Shown here one piece after another: positions 54,323 to 62,536 of a stretch of DNA of 64,000 nt. Both the position numbers and the translations under genes were made by a program. Origin of the DNA: Streptomyces sp. NBC_01707 (lineage in GTDB: Bacteria; Actinomycetota; Actinomycetes; Streptomycetales; Streptomycetaceae); assembly GCF_041438805.1 (NCBI RefSeq), contig NZ_CP109190.1, positions 9,238,001 through 9,302,000 of the forward strand. Direction: 5' to 3'. The first letter of the stretch is position 1. Each line of letters starts with the position of its first letter. Under the pieces are notes generated by a model. It made no database searches and was not told the origin of the DNA. It saw nothing but the letters and a program-made list of their open reading frames with translations.

Positions 54323-54598
54323 GACCCTACCTTCGTCAACTCTGGGAGAACGCCCGGTACTTCATCTCCCAGCCTTGCCTTGCCACGGAGGTGACGCCCT
54401 TGGCCACCGGCATCCATGTCCGGTACGAATCAATTCCGCTGGGAACCGGGACATCGAGTTCTACGACCAGTACGCGGTGATGGGGATCTTCGAAAACGGC
54501 CGGGGCCGCTCCTCTCCCCACTTGCTTGGTCTTTGAACTGTGTGAGGAGGATGGGGATCGAAGAGCGGTCCTTGATCACCAGAATGTAGGTTTTGGCC

Positions 54599-55075
54599 AT
54601 GAACGGTGACTGGCGGATGGACCGGATCGGGACTGCGCTGAGGGGCGAGAACCCGACCGTGCTGCGACGGCTGACATCTGGGTTCGCGGTGATCGGGGAC
54701 GTTCAGTTCCTGCCGGGCTACTCGGTTCTGCTCGTGGACGAACCGGGTGTGCAGCGCCTGTCGGACCTGCCGAGGGCGAAGCGGCTGTCCTTCCTGTCTG
54801 ACATGGACCAGCTCGGCGAGGCGGTCGAGCGTGCCTGTCGGCGGCTGGACCCGGCTTTCCGACGGGTCAACCTGGAGATCCTGGGGAACACGGACCCGTT
54901 CTTGCATGCGCATGTCTGGCCGCGGTTCGAGTGGGAGCCGGCCGAGGCGGTGGGTGCTCCGGTGTGGCTCTATCCGCGTGAGTGGTGGAGTGACGAGCAG
55001 TTCAGGCTCGGTCCGCAGCATGACGTGCTGCGGGATGCGATCGGCAGCGAACTGGACCGGCTGCCGACCCGATGA
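54599..55075 (+). CDS. HIT-family nucleotide hydrolase
   Basis: A 158-residue HIT-like protein. The active-site run is FLHAHVWPR (H-x-H-x-x), and FLPGYSVLLVDEPGVQRLSD is the preceding block; a WWSDEQFRLG segment follows. Members hydrolyse or transfer nucleotides from dinucleoside polyphosphates or AMP-linked amines. The last histidine of a classic HxHxHxx is replaced (H-A-H-V-W), as in GalT-like branches. ATG 54599 lies 6 nt after TAGGTT, suggesting a leaderless message. Confidence 0.85.
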   Translation: MNGDWRMDRIGTALRGENPTVLRRLTSGFAVIGDVQFLPGYSVLLVDEPGVQRLSDLPRAKRLSFLSDMDQLGEAVERACRRLDPAFRRVNLEILGNTDPFLHAHVWPRFEWEPAEAVGAPVWLYPREWWSDEQFRLGPQHDVLRDAIGSELDRLPTR

Positions 55076-55147
55076 GCCGAGACTCACCCGCGAATCACCT
55101 ACAACCGGCAGGACAGTTGAACGGCGGCAGAGCCGGACTCCTGCGAC

Positions 55148-55561
55148 TCACAACACGTAGGGCCAGAGACTGACGCTGTTCCGCTCCACACGGACCTCGA
55201 CCCACGTTCCATCGCTTGCAGCCGGTGGCAGCGGATCGGCGAGGTCGAACAGGATTTGGGTGCCGGCTACTTCCAGCACGGCCCCACCATCACCCGTGAG
55301 AGTCAGTCGGCCCCGGAAGGCAATATGCCTTCCGTCCTCAGCCAACTTGGGTGAGGACGAATCGGCCGGCCGCGTGTTGCCGTCCCAGGCCACGGTTTCA
55401 TCGACAGTCCACTCCACATGATGCTCGCAGCCCACTTCCGTCGGGTCGCCGCACCAGAACGCCGCGGCGTCACCCACCTCCGAGCGCACCCGAACTGTCG
55501 CTGGCCTTCCGGGAACCTGTCGCACTGCTTCTACCTGGATCAACACCTCGTCATCATCCAT
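55148..55561 (-). CDS. Hypothetical beta-rich protein
   Basis: A 137-residue protein: DDDEVLIQVEAVRQVPGRPA, DGRHIAFRGRLTLTGDGGAV, LEVAGTQILFDLADPLPPAA. All-beta pattern with CGDPTEVGCEHH in the middle. ATG 55561 chosen over longer frame without coding character. Similar small proteins exist in actinomycetes but no function is known to me. Convergent with the HIT gene. Confidence 0.6.
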   Translation of the reverse strand: MDDDEVLIQVEAVRQVPGRPATVRVRSEVGDAAAFWCGDPTEVGCEHHVEWTVDETVAWDGNTRPADSSSPKLAEDGRHIAFRGRLTLTGDGGAVLEVAGTQILFDLADPLPPAASDGTWVEVRVERNSVSLWPYVL

Positions 55562-55647
55562 GGCGGCACTGCATTGCCAAACATTTCCGCCAGGACAGAG
55601 CACTCTCTGAGCACCGGAAAGCGTTGAAGGCCCGGACCGAATGCCGG

Positions 55648-57168
55648 TCACATGGCGACGCCGGCGTCCTCGCGCGGTCCTGCGGGGGCGGATTCGGGGG
55701 CCCGGCCGGCCGACGGCACGGTGTGGTGGGCGTCCGGTTCACCGATGGGGCCGTCGGCCGCCGTGCGGCGACGCGCCACGAAGGCGATCGCGATCAGTGC
55801 GAGTGCGACGGTGCCGGAGAGCGCGGGCCAGTACACGTAACGGTAGTTGGACTCGGGCGCCGTGGGCAGGTAGGCGAGGATGTACAGGAGGGAACTGGCC
55901 CCCAGGAGCCGGAGTTCCCGGGAGTAAGGGCCGGTCCACCGGCGACGCAGCACAAGTACCAGCGAGACGGCCAGCCAGAACCAGCCCTGGAAGAGCATCG
56001 GCAGGTCGCGGGCGAAACCGGTCACATAGTTCTGCAGAGCCGATCTCAGGGTGTCGTTGAGCGGCTCCTTCTGCACAACGGGGTGTAGTCGGGCGTCGGC
56101 ATTGACGTAGGTGCCGTTCCAGAAGACCTGGTTGCTCTGGAAGAGCAGCTTGGTGAAGACCCGGACCCGATACTCGACGTAGCCCTTCCAATGCCGAGGC
56201 ATCTGCTGCGTCCACATCCGGACGATGACGTCCGCGCGGTGATTCAGATACGTCACGTCGAATGGCCGGCTGCGCGGGTAGCACTGCAGGTACGCGTCGG
56301 AGGCGATGTGCCGCTTCTGGCAGTTGACGGCGGTGGTGACCAGGCGGTCACGCAGGTCCGCGCTCGCGCCTGCCTGTTCGGCGGCGGTGCGCACCTGGGC
56401 CGGGGTGAGCACGTGGACGAGATCGTCCACCGGGATCACTGCGTACACGCGGGTGGCCAACGGTGCGGTGGCCGCGGAGACACCGGCGCTGCCGGCGATC
56501 ACGACCGCGACGAAGACACCGGTGGCGGCCAGCCAGCGGCGTCGGCCCGGGGCGGGCCACGCCGCGAGGACCAGCAGGGCGAAGACCGGGATCGCGGCGG
56601 GGATTCCGTTCTTCCGTACCAGGGCGGCGTACGCGAGAAACAGCACACCCAGCACCAGCAGGGCCCAGCGGGTCCTGGCCCGGCCCTCTGGAAGGTCACG
56701 CACGGTGAGCGCGATCGCGAAGACTGCGAGGAGCGCGTACGCCATGTGCACGTCTTTCCACACCACTCCCGTGAGGTTCATGATGTGCGGCGCGAAGCCG
56801 ACGGCCAGCACCGCGAGGGACAGCCCACGGCTGCCGGTCTTCTTCCACCCCAGCCGGGCGAGGACCCAGAGCGTCCCCCAAAGCACGGCGGCCTGCAGGG
56901 CGGCCATGGTCGAGAAGTCCCCCGTGATCCGGATGATGATCCGCCACAGCAGCGCCATCACCGGCGGATGCCAGTCGTTCATCGGCTCGTCCCCCAGCGC
57001 CTGCCACAGCTGGGTGTTGCTGTCCGCGCTGAGGTACCCGGGGTGAAAGACGGTGGCGACGGCGTAGCCGCAGGCTGCCGCGATGGCCGCCAGGCACCAC
57101 GGCCACAGCGTGCCGGCCCTCCAAGCTCTCCGCAGTGTGGTGGTCCACCGGTCGACGGTTCCGGACAT
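55648..57168 (-). CDS. Large polytopic membrane protein (GT-C / DUF6020-like)
   Basis: A 506-residue protein with about 11-12 hydrophobic helices. After the first helix, YLSADSNTQLWQALGDEPMN, DWHPPVMALLWRI places an acidic/HPP motif in the first outer loop, as in GT-C glycosyltransferases that use lipid-linked sugars. A large outer domain with cysteines (NCQKRHIASDAYLQCYPRSR) lies in the middle. I recall related actinomycete proteins as DUF6020. ATG 57168 follows GGAGGA. AT-rich DNA at 57250-57310 is the likely promoter. Sugar and acceptor unknown. Confidence 0.75.
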   Translation of the reverse strand: MSGTVDRWTTTLRRAWRAGTLWPWCLAAIAAACGYAVATVFHPGYLSADSNTQLWQALGDEPMNDWHPPVMALLWRIIIRITGDFSTMAALQAAVLWGTLWVLARLGWKKTGSRGLSLAVLAVGFAPHIMNLTGVVWKDVHMAYALLAVFAIALTVRDLPEGRARTRWALLVLGVLFLAYAALVRKNGIPAAIPVFALLVLAAWPAPGRRRWLAATGVFVAVVIAGSAGVSAATAPLATRVYAVIPVDDLVHVLTPAQVRTAAEQAGASADLRDRLVTTAVNCQKRHIASDAYLQCYPRSRPFDVTYLNHRADVIVRMWTQQMPRHWKGYVEYRVRVFTKLLFQSNQVFWNGTYVNADARLHPVVQKEPLNDTLRSALQNYVTGFARDLPMLFQGWFWLAVSLVLVLRRRWTGPYSRELRLLGASSLLYILAYLPTAPESNYRYVYWPALSGTVALALIAIAFVARRRTAADGPIGEPDAHHTVPSAGRAPESAPAGPREDAGVAM

Positions 57169-57383
57169 GTGGGCGGGGTCCTCCCAGCCGATGATGACGG
57201 GTCGCGTTGTCGCTCAACTGCGAGCCGAGAGCAAACAGTTCGCGGGCAGCATGACAAGAATTTACGCGTATCGGACAGAGAAGAACAAACCGGAACGATT
57301 ATTCACCCGTACGGCGAGATCGCCGTGTGGCATCACAAGGTCGCCGGCAGAGGCGGGAATCTTGATCACGCGCACTCGGCTCG

Positions 57384-57608
57384 GGCAACCCCCACCTGCT
57401 CGTAACCCCGCTCACCCGGACCGCCGACGCCGCTCACGTCTGCGACGGCCTCGCCCCCGTCGACAGCCCGCCCCGTAGCCTGCGCTCCACCGGTCTGCTC
57501 AACCTCTCGGACGAACTCGACGCCAAGGTCCTCACCGCTGCGCTGGGGAGTTCTTACGCGGGATCGCCCCACTGCCGACCCAACCCGGATTCCGGCAGGT
57601 CGATGTGA
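57384..57608 (+). pseudogene. Possible site-specific integrase C-terminal scrap
   Basis: One frame reads GNPHLLVTPLTRTADAAHVC then RSTGLLNLSDELDAKVLTAA, LG. The R-x-T-x-L-x-x-L-x-x-x-L-D-x-K-x-x-x-A-A-x-G run resembles the C-terminal box of a family of actinomycete tyrosine-recombinase-like integrases. Only ~60 residues remain and no catalytic Tyr can be placed. Low confidence. Confidence 0.35.
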
Positions 57609-57704
57609 CGCGCCATGGGATGGGAGAAACTCATCGGGCGGGGGAGCAGTGCTTGTGCCGCTCCGACGGGGACGGGGCCGGGTCGGTGCACCTATGCTCG
57701 CGGC

Positions 57705-58088
57705 ATGGCATGCCGAATCAGCGAACTCGTCATCGACGCGGAGGACCCTGGCCGACTGGCCGCATTTTGGTGCGATGTCCTCGGCTACGTCGAGCTGGAC
57801 CGAGAAAGTGACGGCAGTATCCAGATCGGTCCGCCCGGCGCCGGATTCGGCGGAGCACAGCCGACTCTCGTCCTCAACGCGGGCCGCAGCCCCCGGATCG
57901 GGAAGCTCCCGCTGCACATCGATGTCAACGCCACCGACCGCGATCAGAACGCAGAGCTGGCCAGGTTGCTCGCACTGGGCGCCGTGCCCGTCGACGTCGG
58001 TCAGACCGGAGAAGAGAGCTGGCATGTCCTGGCCGACCCCGAGGGCAACGAGTTCTGTCTCCTGCGCAGGCGGCTGAAGTCCATCTGA
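57705..58088 (+). CDS. VOC family (glyoxalase-fold) protein
   Basis: A 127-residue vicinal-oxygen-chelate protein: ISELVIDAEDPGRLAAFWCD, VLGYVELDRESDGSIQIGPP, LPLHIDVNATDRDQNAELAR, WHVLADPEGNEFCLLRRR. This is the glyoxalase-like domain type 6 seen in antibiotic-resistance and small-molecule enzymes; His in LPLHIDV and Glu in GNEFCL are candidate metal ligands. ATG 57705 lies 6 nt after TATGCT, a leaderless arrangement. Confidence 0.88.
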   Translation: MACRISELVIDAEDPGRLAAFWCDVLGYVELDRESDGSIQIGPPGAGFGGAQPTLVLNAGRSPRIGKLPLHIDVNATDRDQNAELARLLALGAVPVDVGQTGEESWHVLADPEGNEFCLLRRRLKSI

Positions 58089-58220
58089 CGTTCCGCCACA
58101 AGGAACAAGGTCCAGCGGACGGACCGCCCCCACTGGCAGTGCGGGGTTGCCGGCTCGCGATGGCGACGGCGGCGCGGTCCGGACGGTGGATACGCCGCCT
58201 CGGCCTGCGAGTGGGAGCGA

Positions 58221-59102
58221 TCAGCGCGTGTGCGCGTCCAAGGCGTCGATGATCTCGAGCCAGAGTTCGCGGGGACGGTCGTGCCCCATGCCGGGGAGCA
58301 GCAGGAGCTTCGCTCCGGGCACCAGGTCGGCGGTGCGCTTCCCGCCGCTGGGATCGATCAGCGTGTCATCCAGACCATGAATCACCAAGGTCGGCACCGG
58401 AAGCTCGCGGAGTGCATCAGCGCGTGAGCCCCCGAGGATCATCGCACCGAGTTGCCGCCCGACTCCGGCCGGGTAGTACGCGCGGTCGTAGCTTTCGGCA
58501 GCCAGCTCACGAAGGAGTGCGGGGCTGCCGAATCGCTTGGAGGCCCACACCAGTTCCCTTTCCGCCGCTGCGATGTATCCCTCGCGATCTGGCGGCTTCG
58601 GGCTGGAGATCACTGCTTGGGCCTCGGCGCTGGGCCGGCCGTATTCGGTTTCGCCGGTCGAGGACATCATCGACGTCAGGGTCAGCACTCGCGCCGGCTG
58701 GTGGATGGCCATCGTCTGGGCGATCATGCCGCCCATCGAGGATCCGACCACGTGAGCTCGTTCGATTCCGAGTGCGGTGAGCAACCCGAGGCCGTCGTCG
58801 GCCATGTCCTGCAGTGTGTAGGGCACCATCGCGAGGGCGGACGAGATGTCCCCCGAGCTCACAGTGCTGATGAACCGGCCCATGTCGACGGGGTGATCGT
58901 CGAACTTGGTGGACAGCCCGCAGTCGCGGTTGTCGTATCGGATCACGTAGCGTCCACGCTCGGCCAGTGCACGGCAGAAGTCTTCGTGCCAGGCGATCAT
59001 CTGAGCGCTGAAACCCATCACGAGCAGGACAGCCGGATCGGAGGGATCGCCGAAAGTCTCGTACTCGATGGACACTTCGGGCGAGGCTTCGGCGATCGGC
59101 AT
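58221..59102 (-). CDS. Alpha/beta hydrolase (RdmC-like esterase)
   Basis: A 293-residue hydrolase: VLLVMGFSAQMIAWHEDFCR, YVIRYDNRDCGLSTKFDDHP, nucleophile elbow VVGSSMGGMIAQ, acid in IHGLDDTLIDPS, His in GMGHDRP. The RYDNRDCGLS motif is typical of the aclacinomycin methylesterase-like branch. ATG 59102 follows GGTGGGAG. Substrate unknown; stands alone. Confidence 0.92.
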   Translation of the reverse strand: MPIAEASPEVSIEYETFGDPSDPAVLLVMGFSAQMIAWHEDFCRALAERGRYVIRYDNRDCGLSTKFDDHPVDMGRFISTVSSGDISSALAMVPYTLQDMADDGLGLLTALGIERAHVVGSSMGGMIAQTMAIHQPARVLTLTSMMSSTGETEYGRPSAEAQAVISSPKPPDREGYIAAAERELVWASKRFGSPALLRELAAESYDRAYYPAGVGRQLGAMILGGSRADALRELPVPTLVIHGLDDTLIDPSGGKRTADLVPGAKLLLLPGMGHDRPRELWLEIIDALDAHTR

Positions 59103-59282
59103 GCTGCGAGTCTCCCACCATCGGCCGTCAGCGCGCACCCAGGTATTGGCGTCGCCTGACATGTGCGTTCGGCAGCGGCTGGTGCCGCCCACCGCGGCTG
59201 GACCCTGCCCTGGCCGAGCAAGGGCGAAAGGCCGTCGATTCGGAGTCGCCGGGCGGACACGGTGTCGGCCCCGGTGGTTCCA

Positions 59283-59774
59283 CTAGAGGCGGCGCTGCCA
59301 GGTCTGGCCGACGAGGTCGTGTCCAAAGCTGCGATGAGGCTCTTCGGCGACGAGCTCGAACCCCTGTTTCTGGTAGATGCGCCGGGCCGAGCCGAGTACA
59401 TCGTTGGTCCACAGGGTGATCGACTCGTACCCGGCCTCCCGTGCGAACCGCAGGCACTCCTCGACCAGGCGGGCACCCAGGCCGAGCCCGCGCATCGCGG
59501 GATCGACGAGCAGAAGGCGCAGCTTCGCGGTTCGGTCGTCGCCGCGTACGCAGAAGACGCAGCCGGCCCGCACTCCGTCGACCTCGGCGATCCATGCCGC
59601 CTGCGGTCCGGGGTCCTTCTGCTCGGCGTAGTCGGCGACGATCCGGGCTACGAGCGCCTCGAAGCTGGTGTCCCAGCCGAACTCGTGGTCGTAGAGCGCG
59701 CCGTGCGCCATCACCACCCAGCCCAGGTCCCCGGGCCGGTCCAGCGGACGAATAGCCACCTGACGCTCCTCCAT
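59283..59774 (-). CDS. GNAT N-acetyltransferase
   Basis: A 163-residue acetyltransferase: AAWIAEVDGVRAGCVFCVRG, KLRLLLVDPAMRGLGLGARL (acetyl-CoA pyrophosphate loop R-G-L-G-L-G), VEECLRFAREAGYESITLWT, SARRIYQKQGFEL. It resembles the catalytic half of MarR-GNAT fusions. ATG 59774 is 24 bp from a palindrome and divergent from a TetR gene, which probably controls it. Confidence 0.92.
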   Translation of the reverse strand: MEERQVAIRPLDRPGDLGWVVMAHGALYDHEFGWDTSFEALVARIVADYAEQKDPGPQAAWIAEVDGVRAGCVFCVRGDDRTAKLRLLLVDPAMRGLGLGARLVEECLRFAREAGYESITLWTNDVLGSARRIYQKQGFELVAEEPHRSFGHDLVGQTWQRRL

Positions 59775-59797
59775 GAAGTTCTCACTACTCCCGCATC

Positions 59798-59817
59798 ACT
59801 GAAACGACTGTTTCAGT
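59798..59817. promoter_or_regulatory. TetR operator-like palindrome
   Basis: ACTGAAAC-gact-GTTTCAGT, perfect 8-bp arms. It overlaps the first base of the -10 TAGACT (59817-59822), which is 6 nt from the leaderless GTG 59829, and lies 24 bp before the divergent GNAT start, so one bound dimer could block both. Confidence 0.75.
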
Positions 59818-59828
59818 AGACTAGTCCG

Positions 59829-60407
59829 GTGCCCCGATCCGAGACAAACCCCTCCCCCCGGCGGCAGGAGCTGCTGGAAGCCGCGTACGCCCACGCCCTG
59901 CGCAGCGGCCTCACCGACCTGTCCCTGCGCCCGCTCGCCGAGGAGATCCGGTCCAGCCCACGCGTGCTGCTCTACCTCTTCGGCAGCAAGGACGGTCTGA
60001 TCCGCGCCCTGCTCACGCGGGCCAGAGCCGACGAGCTGACCGTCATCAGGGAGATCGCCGACTCCCAGGACGGGCCCGGGGGGCTGCAATCGGTCGCCCG
60101 TGAACTGTGGCGGTGGCTGTCCGACGTCGCCCACCGCGGCCTGCTGACGCTGTGGGTCGAAAGCTACGCCCGCTCCCTCATCGAACCGGACGGGCCGTGG
60201 GCCGGGTTCGCCCGCGATACGGTCGGCGACTGGCTGGCGCTGCTCGCCTCCGGGCAGCCCGCTGAATTCCGCGATACCGAGGCCGGGCTCGCGCAGCGCA
60301 CCCTTGTCCTCGCAGCCTTGCGGGGGGCGCTGCTGGACCTGCTCGCCACCGGGGACACCGCGCGGACCACCGCGGCGGTGCACCTTCAGTTGGCTCGGTC
60401 GGGGTGA
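59829..60407 (+). CDS. TetR family transcriptional regulator
   Basis: A 192-residue regulator. HTH at about 15-60: RRQELLEAAYAHALRSGLTD, LSLRPLAEEIRSSPRVLLYL, FGSKDGLIRALL (helix 4). The C-terminal domain WLSDVAHRGLLTLWVESYAR is the ligand/dimer part. GTG start follows TAGACT at leaderless spacing. Divergent from the GNAT gene with a shared operator. Confidence 0.93.
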   Translation: MPRSETNPSPRRQELLEAAYAHALRSGLTDLSLRPLAEEIRSSPRVLLYLFGSKDGLIRALLTRARADELTVIREIADSQDGPGGLQSVARELWRWLSDVAHRGLLTLWVESYARSLIEPDGPWAGFARDTVGDWLALLASGQPAEFRDTEAGLAQRTLVLAALRGALLDLLATGDTARTTAAVHLQLARSG

Positions 60408-60845
60408 CGCGGGCCGGCACGCAGCAGATCCTCGGCCCGACGAGGATCGCACCGGGAGCCCACCGCCGAAATGAGTGACGCACCTGGCCGGACAGTGCGA
60501 CTACGCCGCCCGGTCGCAGGGGCGGCCAGACTCGTCTGCTCGCCACGTCCGGAGTGGCCGGCTGCTGCCCGACAAGGTTGCCACCCACGAATCGGCGCCA
60601 GAGCCTGCCTGCGGCAATTCCGGGAGAGATGCGCGTTTTGTGATAGTTCGCGTGTGTTCCGCGCGAATGGCGGACATCGTCGCGAAGCTGCCGTGGACGA
60701 CGCGGCGGCACGGTCGGTGGACCGAGCGCCGCGTGCGATGCCGGTCGCGGTCAGTCTTGCGCTCGCGGGCCGCGCCGGTCCGGCGCCAGGCGCGGGCCCG
60801 GCCCAGGACTTCGGAGTAACCCGACAGTCGCGCAGTGCGACAGGC
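60408..60845. other. Convergent intergenic region
   Basis: About 440 bp between the ends of the TetR and CBM3/GH16 genes. Open frames here are Arg/Ala-rich shadows; no gene or clear terminator identified. Confidence 0.45.
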
Positions 60846-62411
60846 TCAGTGTTTGGGGGCGGTGTTGATGTAGTGGGTGCCGCTGCCGTAGAGGCCCTTC
60901 ACAGCCTTCTGCACATCCTCCAGGGACTGAGCCTTGCCGGCCTTGTAGTAGAACCAGTTGACCTGCATGTCCCAGGAGCGCGGACCGGTGAAGGGAAGGT
61001 CCACGAACCAGGTGTTGAAGTTGATGGACATGTTCTGGCGTGGGAAGTATCTGCCGCCACTGCTGAACAGTTTGTGGCCGTCCACCGAGTAGGTGGCCAC
61101 GCCGTCCACGGCCGTGATCATCATGGTGTGCCAGCCCTGAAGGCTGGAGACCAGTTTGTGCGTGACCCGGTCCCCGGTGTCGGCGCTGTACCAGCTCGTG
61201 GTGTCGAGCTTGGGACCCGGCGCACCCCAGCCCCCGTTCGGCATGTACTCGTTGTCGAGTTCGCTGTAGCGAGAGTTGTTGGGCGAGATCGTGTAGAAGG
61301 ACTCGTTGACGTGGTCGCCGTTGCGACCACTCGTGGGCTTGTCGTTGAAGTAGATCCGGGCGGCGTAGGTCCCCGTCAGGAAGTGGGTGCCGCTGCTCTG
61401 CACCTCGGCCTGCTTGGTGCTCGCCTTCGTCCCGTCGGTGCTGGCCCGCAGTTGCAGGACCTGGCCGCCCGCAGCGGTCTTCTCGGCCGGGAAACTGACG
61501 CCTGCGGCCGACCATGTGTCGTGGATCCCGGGCCCACCCGGGCTGGTACGGACCAGCCAGCCGTGCGCGTGGAGCGCGGGATCGTCGGGGCCGCTGTAAT
61601 GGAAGTCGTCGAACACGATTCCGCGCGGGTGGGCAGGCTTCGGGCGGGGAACGGACGAGTCCCGTGCGGACGCAGCAGCGTGGCCGGTGGAGCCGGTAGG
61701 GCCGGTGGAGCCGGCGTGGCCGGTGGGCTCGTCCCCCCAGACGTGCGCACCGCGCAGGTATGCGGTCACCGTCCTCGACGCCTGAAAGGTGGTGTCAGCG
61801 GCGTTGAACGAACGGTCGTCCAGCTGGTCCAGCTTCCTGCCGTCGGGGCGGTACAGCTGCAGTCCGATGGCTCCGCTCTTGGCGCCGGGTGCCAGACTGC
61901 CCGCGCCCTTCGTGAAGCTGATCTGGAGGTAGCGGTCTGCGGTGGGGGTGGGATCAGCCGGCGCGACGGTCTCCCCGGAGATGTTCGAGCAGCCGACAGC
62001 GGCCTTGACGCAGTTGAACGTGTACGAGGAAGCCCCGTCGCCGGAGAAGTAGTAGCGAATCGCCACGTCCGACAGGCGCACCCTCATGTCGGAGGTGTTG
62101 ACAACTTCCAGCCATGGCTGGGCCACCGCAGCCGTGGCAGGGCTCCCGGCCTTGTACCGGATGGTGAGCTGTGGGGGCGGTTGATGCGCGGCCCGCCACT
62201 CGGGATAGAGCGCGAGGCCACCGGCGGCCACGGCGCTCACCAGAAGCAACGTCTTGAACATGCTCCACGCACGACGTCGAGGCCCCCGGTCATCAGGACG
62301 GACAGGGCGGACGGTAGGGCGGGCAGTGCCCACAGAAGCTCCCAGTGGAGGTGGAGGGGCGGCAGCGGCACCGGAGCGGGCGGAGGCCGAAGCCGTCTTC
62401 CTCGAGCGCAC
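60846..62411 (-). CDS. Membrane-anchored CBM3 - GH16-like protein
   Basis: A 521-residue protein. Residues 1-50 are basic/proline-rich cytoplasm; one helix (51-69, MFKTLLLVSAVAAGGLALYP) anchors it, with the rest outside. Residues about 80-210 form a family-3 carbohydrate-binding module (LTIRYKAGS, PWLEVVNTSDMRVRLSDVAI, RYYFSGDG). After a Gly/Ser/Thr linker, residues 250-521 form a jelly roll; SELDNEYMPNG (about 385) carries the E-x-D-x-E catalytic motif of GH16. It probably binds and trims a beta-glucan-like or other polysaccharide at the cell surface. It lies 125 bp downstream of the GT2 synthase on the same strand. GTG 62411; ATG 62264 is a shorter alternative. Confidence 0.85.
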   Translation of the reverse strand: MRSRKTASASARSGAAAAPPPPLGASVGTARPTVRPVRPDDRGPRRRAWSMFKTLLLVSAVAAGGLALYPEWRAAHQPPPQLTIRYKAGSPATAAVAQPWLEVVNTSDMRVRLSDVAIRYYFSGDGASSYTFNCVKAAVGCSNISGETVAPADPTPTADRYLQISFTKGAGSLAPGAKSGAIGLQLYRPDGRKLDQLDDRSFNAADTTFQASRTVTAYLRGAHVWGDEPTGHAGSTGPTGSTGHAAASARDSSVPRPKPAHPRGIVFDDFHYSGPDDPALHAHGWLVRTSPGGPGIHDTWSAAGVSFPAEKTAAGGQVLQLRASTDGTKASTKQAEVQSSGTHFLTGTYAARIYFNDKPTSGRNGDHVNESFYTISPNNSRYSELDNEYMPNGGWGAPGPKLDTTSWYSADTGDRVTHKLVSSLQGWHTMMITAVDGVATYSVDGHKLFSSGGRYFPRQNMSINFNTWFVDLPFTGPRSWDMQVNWFYYKAGKAQSLEDVQKAVKGLYGSGTHYINTAPKH

Positions 62412-62536
62412 CTGACGGAACGCTCAGGAAGAGAGGCGGCGGCACTCTCCGTCGCATCGCCGTAGCGGAACGCCGGCCATGCGGGTTCCCGCATGCGCCG
62501 ACCTTCGGACGGCTCCGGCGCCGAACCGAGCGGCGC

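Noticed and set aside
56191..57405. 404-codon plus-strand open frame over the large membrane protein
   Set aside because: Composition is charged and repetitive (G/E/R/D/H) as expected for the complement of a membrane gene; no start signal.
60471..62465. 664-codon plus-strand open frame over the CBM3/GH16 gene
   Set aside because: Antisense shadow; the minus-strand frame has recognisable CBM3 and GH16 motifs, this one has none.
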